DNA of 64,000 nt, from contig NC_080566.1 of the NCBI RefSeq assembly GCF_030253575.1, forward strand, positions 9,247,501 through 9,311,500, written 5' to 3'. Numbering within the stretch: the first letter of the stretch is position 1; the number at the start of each line of letters is the position of its first letter. The notes below the pieces were generated by a model. It was not told the origin of the DNA. It worked only from the letters and a program-made list of their open reading frames with translations, and searched no databases. Source of the stretch: Rhododendron vialii. Its lineage: Eukaryota > Streptophyta > Magnoliopsida > Ericales > Ericaceae. The position numbers and the translations under genes were made by a program. Positions 49,257 to 59,451 of this stretch are shown in pieces.

Positions 49257-49975
49257 GGCTCCTCGTGTAAAACATAGCAAGCAGGCAAATAACATTAGAA
49301 TGGAGGCATCCATCCTATAACCATGCAGCAGGAGGGATGGAGTTTCTGAGTTTTCTGTGCATGGAGAAAAGAGAATGCACATGTAATATTCCATCCGGCC
49401 ATCTGTATAGACCCTAGGTGAAATGCACTAACGTATGCGTAGTGGTTTTGGGCGTTTTGGGGAAGTGTATGATTAAACTCATTGGAAGTAATGATCTGTT
49501 CTTCGTATCTCTTTCTGAGCACTAAAAGTATTTCACATGGCGATGTGCCAGACCCAAATCGTGATTTTGAAAAGTGGAAATTTATCACAGTTGCACAAAC
49601 ATAAGCAAGCAAAAGACACGTCGAGAAGCATAGTCCATGACTCCATGCATACCAGAACTGCTGGCTTAGTACTTTAGTGAGCCCTTAATCACGTCTGCAA
49701 TTAAACATAAGGATGTATATATGCATGTATGATTGATCTAAGGGACGTCACTCAATCCATTTCACCATAAATAATCCAAATACAGATGTCTGCTAATGCT
49801 TTAAAGAGGCTTCTCATCCAAAATTTAGACCATACAAGCATAGAATTCCCACACTGTGATAGTCAACCACGTGGCACTCTATTTCAATCTAGATAAATGT
49901 ATTCACCAACATAAAAGGGTTTTAAAAAACCTCAGATATCAGAAGCAGTACAAGGAAAATGGTCTAAAACAAACC

Positions 49976-51346
49976 TCATACATAAGAGAGCAGCAGTTTG
50001 AAGTAGAGAATGATATACATCGAAATCGAGAACAGAGCAAACACATGCTGCCAGAAGAGGAGCGCTGAAGCTTCGCTCACTGCGTAACCTCTCAAGCTCG
50101 CAATGGCTCCAAACAAGATGGCACTCGGAGTGGTATACTGCAATAAAAGCACAAACCTGTACATTTGGTCCCCTGGGATCAAAAGACCCATTGAATCAGC
50201 AAACCAAACAACCCCAATCCCAGCCAATGGGAGTACCAAGAGCCTCGCGATGATGATGCCCACTGTAGTCCTTATTCCTAGTTTAGAATCATTTGGACCC
50301 TCCGCAAGCATTCCTCCAAGAATCAACATCACTGAGGGCACCATTGCACCAGCCAATATTTCTAAACTATCCAAGACAAATGAAAGCGGAGCATCTTCTT
50401 TAAAAACAAAAGATTTAAGGGGAGGAATCATCCCCACCATAAAGGCAAATAGAGTAGCGATTGTTGGAGGCTGGAGGATGTGTCTAACTGGTGTTTGCTC
50501 CGCGACGATTCGGATTCTCCTAACCATCCGCGGCTCCGCCAAGCACCGAATAGATTTGGTACTCCTTGTACGATCTCCCTCCTCTAGTAAATCAGGATCC
50601 GGAAGCGAACTTTGAGAAATGTTAGAGATGCTAGTAAATATCCTAGCTATAAATGGTGTCTTGCAATTTTCAGTCTCTTTTTCCTCTATCCCAGGCCACT
50701 CAGCTTCCACAAGAAGTGGCCTACTGATATTGACAGCCGGTAATTCTTCCACAATCTCAGTATTCTCAACTCCTTCCTCAACCACCTCGTAATATTCCAA
50801 AGGGGGTTCCATCATATGGTAAACAAGGGTGTAAACAAGGAGCACAGCCACCCATTGGGCAAAAGAAACATAAGCCACACCAGTTCTATGGCAATCGGGA
50901 CCAAAAGGGTTATCCGCAGAATGGCAAACCGATCCAACGATAGCTAAGGGCAGATTGCCAGTGTTCCCAAACGCGGTCACAATGACAGTGAACCTAACGA
51001 ATTCTGGAGGCGGTTTACATATCCTCGAGACCAAATACCCCAACGCACACCCAATTGCAGTACTTATTAGCACGTTTACTGGAATGAACCACCAAAGGGC
51101 AAAATTCTTGAAAGAGATGGATTCACCGAGGTGAACGAAGATTGTGCAAGGCAAGAAGAGGGCGAAAACAAGCTTGCTGAGAAGCTTGAAAGTGTCTTTA
51201 GGAATGATTTGGGTTTTCCGGTGGGCCAGCACCAGGCCTATGATAGTGAGGGTGAGGAGTTTCAACAATGGGAGAACTGCGCTTAGGACGGTTTCCCCAC
51301 TTGATTTCACGTCCCCTAGGGTTTCAGCAAAGAGGAAATCCATCAT
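49976..51346 (-). CDS. PIN-LIKES (PILS) auxin carrier family protein, intronless, closest to PILS2
   Basis: A single uninterrupted frame of 456 residues starts MMDFLFAETLGDVKSSGE. Two blocks of hydrophobic helices (about 20-175 and 300-455) flank a polar central loop (about 185-290), the layout of the auxin-efflux/membrane-transport family. Family words seen: LPLLKLLTLTIIGLVLAHRK, PCTIFVHLG, WWFIPVN, AFGNTGNLPLAI, GGMLAEGP, LLLQYTTPSAI and a final LFWQHVFALFSI. By family it acts at the ER membrane and limits nuclear auxin availability. Length and the lack of introns fit the PILS2 clade, as I recall; PILS6 has introns. No frame damage or missing segment is seen. Confidence 0.92.
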   Translation of the reverse strand: MMDFLFAETLGDVKSSGETVLSAVLPLLKLLTLTIIGLVLAHRKTQIIPKDTFKLLSKLVFALFLPCTIFVHLGESISFKNFALWWFIPVNVLISTAIGCALGYLVSRICKPPPEFVRFTVIVTAFGNTGNLPLAIVGSVCHSADNPFGPDCHRTGVAYVSFAQWVAVLLVYTLVYHMMEPPLEYYEVVEEGVENTEIVEELPAVNISRPLLVEAEWPGIEEKETENCKTPFIARIFTSISNISQSSLPDPDLLEEGDRTRSTKSIRCLAEPRMVRRIRIVAEQTPVRHILQPPTIATLFAFMVGMIPPLKSFVFKEDAPLSFVLDSLEILAGAMVPSVMLILGGMLAEGPNDSKLGIRTTVGIIIARLLVLPLAGIGVVWFADSMGLLIPGDQMYRFVLLLQYTTPSAILFGAIASLRGYAVSEASALLFWQHVFALFSISMYIILYFKLLLSYV

Positions 51347-52197
51347 CTACCCTTTTGCAAGGTCAAGAAACCCCAAGGACCAGCGGACAGTGGGTTTAAA
51401 GTCCTCCGATTATTCGAGTTGGGTGTAAGCTGACTCAGACAACTGGTTATAAAAAAAATATAAATAAATAACCCACAAGAAAACTTCCAATTGATTTAAC
51501 AGACCTTTTATGCCCAACAAACTTGAATAGAAATCAGATTACAACATGGGTTTCATAGGTCTTCAAACTGACTACAGGGGTTTGATGGATTATCATATAA
51601 TCATGATCCTAGTCAGCCTAAGCACTCACGTGACCCCCAAAAAGCAACCTAAACAGAAGGGAATCTTCGAAATTTCTAAAACCCTAAATCCAGAAATAAG
51701 ATTTGATTTCCCTACAGAATTTAGAAATCACCTGACTCCCGTGTGTTTTTCACAGAATTTTCACGTGCGTGAATTATACCAGACAGAAAAGGCATGAATC
51801 AATGGCTATGTTTGGAACTTGGGGATGGAAGGAGAAAATAATGAGGAGGAAAATTAGAGAGAAAATTGACCTTAGAGGAAAATCAGGGGAATCACAGGAG
51901 GGAGGGAATTGGGAAGGAAGAGATATGGCCAGAAAACAGACAAAGGCAATCAATTCCAAATCATAATCAACTTTCTGAAGTTAACGCTCAAGTCACACGA
52001 GAATTGAAAATGGGACCGTGAATGACACAATCTGAGCCGTTAGCAACTGATGAGAATCGTGTGAGAAGATCATGGGTTGGCTGTTACCATGGTTCTTTGG
52101 TTTTATCAGTTAGATTTGAAAGTTGTTGAGGCACTAGATTGTACTCCTAGTAGATTAGATATACATTCGTTTTGGGGGTGGGATCCTCTGCAGTCGG
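51347..52197. other. Upstream region of the PILS gene
   Basis: It probably holds the minus-strand leader and promoter. Small frames on both strands (such as 51769-51966) are charged and low in complexity, and I do not call them genes. Confidence 0.4.
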
Positions 52198-52440
52198 ACT
52201 ATGGGTACATCATTTGGTCTCACATAAATTGTCCGAGCCGCTCAATTTTGTAAGAATTCCAACAAAAAAATTAAGTCAGTTAGATGTTGGTAAGAGCTTA
52301 ATCAAAACTTTTTGGAATTGAACGGAAATCAATTAAGCCCTTAAAGATATTCGAATGAGCTAAATTTTTTTAGAAATCCTGAAAAAACTATTTTAAACAA
52401 ATTTAGCAGTTTCGATCATTTGCGTGTATCCAGACCAATT
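52198..52440. mobile_element. Hairpin MITE, family B copy 2 (diverged)
   Basis: The arms share GGTCTCACATAAATTG...GAGC with the inverted GCAGTTTCGATCATTTGCGTG...CCAGACC. The middle carries AAGAGCTTAATC and TTAAGCCCTTAAAG-like inverted words, comparable to 5030-5110. Confidence 0.45.
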
Positions 52441-53210
52441 GGCCTGGGGATTTTTCGAGCCAGATGCAGATATATATAAATTAGAAAAATGGTTACACGG
52501 CTCAAAAGTGACCTTACCGAAATATAACAAACACAATAAAACTAACAAGAAAAACAACTAAAATATCAAAAATAAAAAATTAACCAAAAAACCGCAAGAA
52601 CAACAACAGCAGTGAAAAACCGACATAGTCCACTCAAAATCGGGTTTTGGATTGCTGAAGTTGTCGCCATCTCTGCCGCCCCCGCCGTCACTACGCTGCT
52701 GGTGAGAATCTACCACTGGCGCCTTCTTCACAACCCAATGGAAGCCAGAGTTCGAGATCCATCACAGATTGGTGATAAAATGTTAACAACAAATTGTAGT
52801 ATCTAAAAAAAATGAGAGTTTAATTTGTTCTAAAATTATAAAAGATAAAAACAATATGTAAAGTGTGCTGGAGTACACTCTATTAATTAATAGAAATGAT
52901 ATTGGTACTGACCAATATCATACCGACGACCACGCCGGGCCGTCTCCGACCACCGGACAGCTCGGATCGACCGTCCGATGGTCAGAGATGACCCGACGCA
53001 GCCGTTGGTGTGCTATCCGTACCGACGGATAGCAGGACTCATTAATTAATCCTTCAAACAATATAAAAAGGTAAGACCAAGGAGGTGTGGCACTCCATTG
53101 CCAAATAAAATGTCTGAGTTCAAGCGATAATCAAGTCTTATCGCTGAGAATTGAACTGTCCTTTCCCCAATTTCCTCCTATCAATTGATAAAAAATCAAA
53201 AATTTTAACA
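52441..53210. other. Spacer, repeat-like, no gene
   Basis: A stretch at 52920-53030 is C/G-rich compared with its surroundings (CCGACGACCACGCCGGGCCG) and has inverted CCGTCC/GGACGG-like words. It contains no open frame of note. Confidence 0.4.
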
Positions 53211-53473
53211 GCAGAAACAATTTGCAGAGAACCACGCAGAGAAAAACGCGTTTGGCCTCATTTCGAGTCCCGAAAAAATCTAAAAAAATATTCATAAATT
53301 TTCGCCCCTTCGAATCCAAAAGTAATACTTACTGATATCCGCTGGAGCTGATTTTTTACAGGGCCTCATAAAATAATATTCAAAAATTTATGAATATTTT
53401 TTTAGATTTTTTCGGAATCCGAAATGAGGCCAAACGCTTTTTTCTCTACGTGATTCTCTGCAAATTGTCTCTG
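53211..53473. mobile_element. Foldback element with about 92-bp arms
   Basis: The left arm 53211-53303 and the right arm 53381-53473 are inverted copies with few mismatches, sharing AATTTGCAGAGAA, GCGTTTGGCCTCATTTCG and AAAAAATCTAAAAAAATATT. The loop is about 77 bases. Looser pairing extends outward. Confidence 0.85.
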
Positions 53474-53522
53474 CGGATAGCAGAGCTGATAAAAAATATA
53501 TATATCCAAAAGGGAAGTGCTA

Positions 53523-53786
53523 CAATACACACCCCTTATTTTGGTGTGTATCATATGCACCCTCATTGAAACACACTAAAATGTTATGATTCCCAAAATG
53601 TTATGAATGTATTACTCAAAAGTTACGAATCATATGATGAAAAGTTACGAATTTTTAGTATAAAAGTTACGACACGAAATAAAATGTTATGAATGATCGG
53701 TCCTACAAGTAATTTTTTAATGAGGTGGCACAATATGAACCATACAATAGGTGCATATGGTACACACCTTAAAAGTGTATGTATTG
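53523..53786. mobile_element. MITE with about 40-bp terminal inverted repeats
   Basis: The ends pair: CAATACACACCCC on the left with GTGTATGTATTG on the right, then GGTGTGTATCATATGCACC with GGTGCATATGGTACACACC. The 264-bp element holds six short internal repeats of the type AAAATGTTATGAAT/AAAAGTTACGAAT. Confidence 0.75.
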
Positions 53787-54141
53787 AAAATTTTCCCTAT
53801 CCAAAAAGATAGCGAAGTACAATTTTGAAGCTACCTTTTGTAAATCTTTACTCCTAGTGAACTTTATAAAAAGGTAGCGAAGTACAATTTCGTGGGTTGA
53901 TATTTTTCTCGATCAAAGGTTTTTAGAAAATATGTATACTTTTTGTGATTAAAACAATAATGTGAATGCTATCAAACTAGTAGAATGCAAAACCTGGAAA
54001 TCAATGAGAAAGAAATTGTGATCAAGGAGACTGATATCGCCCCCGCTACCGTGCATATGGTTTGTATTGGACACCTGTCTCTCAACACTACTTGATCAAA
54101 ATCACACCAAAGTAGCACTAAATTAGAGTGTCTGGCGAACC

Positions 54142-54413
54142 AAATGTAAAACAATTTTTCAAGGGTCTCCTAAAAAAAATAGTTCAATCCAATACCTAAA
54201 AGTGTTTGATCAAATCATCTAATTTTTCATTATCTGAAAATCTGAATGAAAATTCAGATGATTGGATCGAGTATCTATAGGTATTAGATTGAGTCGATTT
54301 TTCGCAGAAACCATAGAAAAAATATTTTACATTTATTGAACGGTTCGAATTATTTGTGTGGGATCCATGATGAGCCCCACAATAAAATATATGTACAAAT
54401 TGGCAGTGTGGCT
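54142..54413. mobile_element. Hairpin MITE, family B copy 3
   Basis: The stem 54142-54334 pairs AAATGTAAAA...TTTTCAAGGGTCTCC with its inverted end. It shares CAAGGG(C/T)CTCCT, GATCAAATCATCTAA and ATAGGTAT(C/T)AGATTGAG with copy 1 (4881-5252). The right outer part keeps CCGTTC/GAACGG and GTACAAATT words. The left outer part is missing. Confidence 0.65.
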
Positions 54414-54582
54414 TTATCCAATAGAGTAATAGGTGACTTTCTGAAAAATCACGAACGAATGGACACCACGGTTCAAAAGAGTTGCGTCCGTCGTCTGCGT
54501 GATGAGAGCCGGAGTTTTTAGTAGATGGACTGACGGAGGTCCCTCAAAAACCCGATAGTAAATTCTAAATTACCAATCCTAG

Positions 54583-55331
54583 ACCTGTTGCAGAACACTA
54601 AATAATTTTTTATTTTTTAATAAGGCAATTTCAAGTTAAAAAAGTAATGAATTTATTGAAATCTAAAAATATACAATAGGGCAAATTATAGTTACCCCCT
54701 CTAACTAACCCTCGCGAACACTTACCCCCTCTAACTTTTTTTTTTGACACTTAACCCTCTCAAACTAACTGAAATTCAAATGGTCATAATTTCAAACGGC
54801 CATAACTTCTTCGTCCAAAATCGAAAATATGCAAATTATATATCGATTTCGAGGTCTTGAAGTCATCTTTCTAATGACACCAAAATCACATTACGATTCA
54901 AAGCACACAGAAAGTTATGATCAAAAGAGTAAGGGCTAGTAGACAGAAAGACCGTTTTGATCATAACTTTCTGTGTGCTTTGAATCGTGATATGATTTTG
55001 GTGTCATTAGAAAGCTGACTTCAAGACCTCGAAATCGATATATAATTTGCATATTTTCAATTTTGGACGAAGAAGTTATGACCGTTTGAAGTTATGACCG
55101 TTTGAATTTCAGTTAGTTTGAGGGGGTTAAGTGCCAAAAAAAAAGTTAGAGGGAGGTAAGTGTTCGCAAGGGTTAGTTAGAGGGGGGTAACTATAATTTG
55201 CCCTATACAATATGAATCTTATTTGAATTATGGTGCAAAAAAAATCAAATATTTTTTTTATTTGTATTATTTTTAAGTTTGAAAATGTGAAATAAATACT
55301 TATTTCTTGAGAAAGTATTTTGAAATAGGTT
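54583..55331. mobile_element. MITE family C, copy 2, split by a hairpin element
   Basis: The left piece (54583-54676) has GGCAATTTCAAGTTAAAAAA and TTATTGAAATCTAAAAATAT. The right piece (55206-55331) continues TGAATCTTATTTGAATT...GAAAATGTGAAATAA. Together they match 60349-60586. The target duplication TACAA or TATACAA brackets the inserted hairpin. Confidence 0.7.
54677..55205. mobile_element. Hairpin MITE of 529 bp with arms of about 250 bp
   Basis: The element begins TAGGGCAAATTATAG and ends CTATAATTTGCCCTA. The arms are inverted copies over nearly their whole length, including TAACTTTCTGTGTGCTTTGA, GGTGTCATTAGAAAG, CAAGACCTCGAAATCGATAT and GTTAGTTTGAGGG. The loop near 54936-54954 is very short. 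No coding capacity. Transcription would give a long, near-perfect double-stranded RNA. Confidence 0.9.
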
Positions 55332-55364
55332 CGCACCCACAATAATTCTAGCCGGTTCAAGAAA

Positions 55365-55576
55365 CAAAAAAAGGTCCTTATTTTTTAAAAAGACAATTTC
55401 AAGCTAAAAAATTATAAGCTTATTGAAATATTAAATATGCAATATGGATCTTGTTTGAAAGATCTCGATATACGATGCAAAAAAAATTGAAATTTTATTT
55501 TTCATTTACATTATTTTTGAGTTTGAAAATGTGAAATAAGCTGCTTATTTTTTTAAGAAGGTTTCTAGAACGGGGG
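55365..55576. mobile_element. MITE family C, copy 3
   Basis: It shares GACAATTTCAAGCTAAAAAA, GCAATATGGATCTTGTTTG and GAGTTTGAAAATGTGAAATA with copies 2 and 4, and ends TTTCTAGAACGGGGG. The left terminal GTTCC block is decayed. Confidence 0.65.
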
Positions 55577-55597
55577 TAGCCAAAAAAATATCAAAAG

Positions 55598-55782
55598 TGC
55601 TATACACACAACCAATCTCTAGCCTTCAATTGCTGTAATAAATGACCGGGATTCATTCAAATTCTTTCCCAGAAAAGTTAAACTTGTCTCTGGAAGATAT
55701 TTTTTTTAAATCTAGATCGTCCAAATACATATGGATGGTCAGAATTACTCGCACGACTAACACAACGGTTGTGCGCGTAGCA
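55598..55782. mobile_element. MITE family A, copy 3
   Basis: It starts TGCTATACACACAACC and ends ACAACGGTTGTGCGCGTAGCA. The interior is inverted relative to copy 2 at 37310-37518 (CCAATCTCTAGCC, GATCGTCCAAATACATATGG). It is 185 bp. Confidence 0.8.
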
Positions 55783-56952
55783 TTTTTGAAAAAACATACC
55801 CCAAAATTATCTGGAAAAGGTAAATCAATGGTGAGCAATGTACTCCCTCCGTCCCTCCTATAATGTTTGTCCAATCCATAAAACGAGGACAAAAAATAAT
55901 TCAATTTTTGCAAGAAAAACTTCAATTTTTTTCAACAATTCACTAGATATCGATGATTTCTTTAAATTTATGAAAAAGATTTGAAATTTTTCTTTAAAAA
56001 AATGTATTATTTTTTAGTCCACATTTTGCGGACCGAATAAGCATTTTGGAAAGGAGAGAGTATTAACTTCTGGCACACCAAACGAGGCATCAAGCTAGAT
56101 GAAACACCTTGTAGAGATTGCCTTAAGTGAATTGGTATATGAAAGCAACAACCAGCCCCCGGGTCGTGGTGCTATTCTTTAGTGGCGAGGTTCTTGGGCT
56201 TGCGTCAGCTGGGTTGGTTTCCACATCGAGAGTTTGGATATTGTATGTGTGTTTAAAGGGTCTATTATATCTCTTCTTAGTCAACAATTATCTAGATAAA
56301 TTGATACATGAAATTACCCTCTAGCCCTTCTTCAAAACAAACAAACTTGTTTGCCAATTGACATAAAGACTGCAAACACCAACTGCCAAGTTGCAGCTTC
56401 AAATTAGGGCTTTTGAGCTCGAAATCGAATCAGGTCTTTGCGCTGAACAAGATCCGAATCCGGAGCCCTAGGTTGGTTAGAGATCTCAACATTCGGTTAT
56501 CCGGATGACCGGATAGACATTGTACAGAAAAATAAACCTTTGAAAGGAAAAGAGCAATCCGTGCAGGGACAACCAAACATCATCATACCAAAGCAAACAG
56601 ACAACCGAACTTAAAGCAATAAAATCGAATCAGGTCTGTGGCTTCTGCCCTAAAGCCTAAATGGAAACCGACTAAACCAGACCAAAATCGGCCAAACCGA
56701 ACAAAAGTGGATCAATCTTGTTTCGACCAGTTTCGGTTTAGAGATCTCCGAACCGAACTTTCTCCGATTCGGTCCCAAGAATCACTCAAGATCCAAGCGG
56801 ACCGGTATCACCCCTATAATAGTCAAATATGTTAAACCAACTTCAAGTTTCCCGGTTCTCAATTCGTGGGAGTTGGCTGTCGAAGCCCTAGAAGTTCCGT
56901 GCTTTCCAAGGTTTCCGGAACTTGGTCTCCCAGTTATATTTCTTTAGTCATC
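55783..56952. other. Spacer and upstream region of the Clp-N-like locus
   Basis: No gene recognised. The part from about 56640 has repeated ACCGAAC/TTCGGT words of unclear nature. Confidence 0.4.
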
Positions 56953-58710
56953 ATGGAACAAGATTTATACGAAGACGAAATTGATGTGGAATGTGAGTAC
57001 GATAGTGATGATATGAACAAACAAGATTTATGCGAAATTGATGTGGAATGTGAGTACGATAGTGGTGATATGAGGAACTTGGGGAATCGAACTCGAGGCT
57101 GGGACCGCAGGGTCGTGAATTTTGTCTGGGATGGATGGGATGCGGCTCTGATTGTGTCTAAACGGAAGAAGGCTCAGACCATTCTTGGAAATAGGAAGTG
57201 CTGGGAAATTTCAAGCACAGATGAAAGAGATACCACTGTGACGAAGGTTTCTCAACCTGATCAAAGTATGGAAGAAGACAATGAATCGATGGAATTCCAC
57301 AGCGCTATGTATTTTCCGGAAATTGATGGAAGCAAAAGTGAGAAGTACATGATTGCAAAGGCTGTTGCGACATTAAGCTTAACAGCGATGAATGCTGTCT
57401 GTTTTTTTCTGGAAGGAGGAGGTATTGGTTTTGAGGGGCGAAGATTTCGAATACAAAATAGTTCGAGAGGGTGTGTTGAGTAGTGTCGCCAAGTTTGTCT
57501 TGAGCATTTTTTCTGTGGAAGATTTGGGGAGGATATATAATCTGAATCAAGTCAGAAATGAGTATGCAGCGTTCTGTTCAAACCTAGACCGTTCTGAATG
57601 TGATCCTTTAGTTGCTGTCGCTGAGAGGAGGGTGGAAGTCGAGAAATTTTCCACGCTAAGGGAACACGATGTTTGTGATGTGATACAACAATTTCAAAAT
57701 CGCAGCCAATACACATTTTTTGAGGTTTGTCCATGGGCCTTTCAACATAACCCTATTGCGTTTGAGGATGTCAGCGAGTCTGACTTAAGCATTGCAATGA
57801 TGGAGTTGGATAATTACGTGCCTCTACAGGAAGACTGTGAAATGCAGTTTACCTTCGAGCTTGCGCGTCGGAAATCTTTTCTTGTTCCAGATACATTGAT
57901 TTTTGAGGCTTTGATGAGCATCAAGGTTCAGATTCAGATTTGTGTCCCACATCTCCTGATGAGTCTGCTCCATACGAGCCCGAGAAAGTAGCTTTTGTGC
58001 GAGAACAGCTGATTGATGCAATAATTTATGGGTTCAGTGGCTTGCTTCATCTGAAACAAATCCCGTTCGATTATTCCAGGAAGCTGTTTCCTTTCCTTTA
58101 TTACATGGTAGCTTCAGAAGAACTTGTACAGATGAGTTTATTGAAGTGATTGAGATTGCTTATTATGAGAGAGGAATGCGACGTCAGCATTTTATCAGTG
58201 CGCAGCATATTTTGTTTGGCCTTTCTCTGTCAAGAGTTGGTGATATTGTTAGGCGGGGGATCTTCAATAACATAGAGTTACCTTCAGATCTCCCGATGCT
58301 TTGCGTTTACAAGTTATCGTCTGACGCAGCTAAATTTCTTGGTGATGAGCAGGTTGGACTAGAGCACTTTGTTATCGCAATATTACATGGAAAGCAGGAA
58401 AAGGATGGGAAGGCATTGGAGGAGCATAGTTCTCCGGTCTTGGATTATGAAGCATGGGATATGCGGCTCTTGGATTCTTTAAGAGAGAGTGCCACAAAAA
58501 TGTGGCGTGGAAAGCTTTGAGGTCAGGGATATTGCAGCAAAAGTCATTCCAAGCAATGAACGTATTGGAAACATGGTGACATGCAGCGTCACTGATCTCC
58601 TTGAAAGACTGAACGAGGCTCTCAGGGAAGGCATGAAGTTACCTTCAATCCGTAAGGAGAAGTTCGAACAAATTCATCCCAGAAAACGGATCGGGATGAA
58701 GTCCTTGTGA
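56953..58710 (+). pseudogene. Double Clp-N-like protein gene broken by four frameshifts
   Basis: Starting at ATG 56953 (MEQDLYEDEIDVEC), homologous-looking coding continues through frames 1, 2, 1, 3 and 1, with switches near 57405 (at a T7 run), about 57920, about 58130 and about 58495 (at an A5 run). No plant-sized intron fits between the pieces. The N-terminal part holds a duplicated acidic unit (56963-57075, DVECEYDSDDM/DVECEYDSGDM). The C-terminal part has two stretches like Clp N-terminal repeats: IEIAYYERGMRRQHFISAQH-ILFGL and LSSDAAKFLGDEQVGLEHF-VIAIL, which match the family pattern A..A...G...VG.EHLLLAL. Clp-N domains recognise substrates or adaptors for AAA+ unfoldases; no ATPase part is present. 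Either a pseudogene, or assembly indels at homopolymers in a real gene. Confidence 0.5.
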
Positions 58711-59451
58711 CATCCAGGGACATTCTTCTAAATTGTGCCATGAAGTTGCCTAAATAATTGAAGCGAAGTCCTAATGAGTGGGAACAACGTTTCCTTTCGT
58801 GGTCTGAGCGGCTCTGCTTGTATGACAATTTGTCACTGTTGATTATTCAAAATTATCATAAACAGAAGTAGACAGATGTAATGTTACTAATAAAGAAAGA
58901 AATCTGCATAAAGATGAAAGTTTGAGGTTCACAAAGACGTTCTATTGATTTGCATACTATTTGATAGAGGAGACAACGACCGTTTTGATGAAGCAATTGG
59001 CCAACTTGATAATTAACGCAACCAACTTGACCTAGAAATTTACCAATATAGACAAAGCTCGAAAAACAAACACAAGTGAAGTTCAAGGTATGTTCTGAGT
59101 CATCTGAGCTGAAATAAGAAACCACTTTGCTGAAAATTGTTCATCACCAACAACATGAAGGAGAAAGTTGACAAACGCATATATGAGTGAAGACATACAA
59201 ATGCATCAGAGGAAATGCTACGCAATTGTAAATTCAAGAACTGATGCTGCAACTGAGAGGTTTTGTCCCTCACCCGATCAAATGAATATGTGACTATCAT
59301 GAATGGATGATCAAAGAAACCTACCGAAATCTTTTTTTTTACTAGAAAAAATACATGTGAACCATTGTACAGGCATGAATCTCAGTGAAATTATATGGCA
59401 GTGAAGAGTTTCCCGGTAACTCGTGTGAATATTGAACCGCTAGCAAATGCA
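58711..59451. other. Spacer between two convergent loci
   Basis: Probable 3' UTRs of the plus-strand Clp-N-like locus and the minus-strand CHORD-like gene. No other feature seen. Confidence 0.4.

Noticed and set aside
50103..50615. Plus-strand frame of 170 codons
   Set aside because: Shadow of the intact PILS gene on the opposite strand.
51769..51966. Charged 65-codon frame upstream of the PILS gene
   Set aside because: Low-complexity Lys/Glu/Arg sequence in a likely leader/promoter region; no support as a gene.
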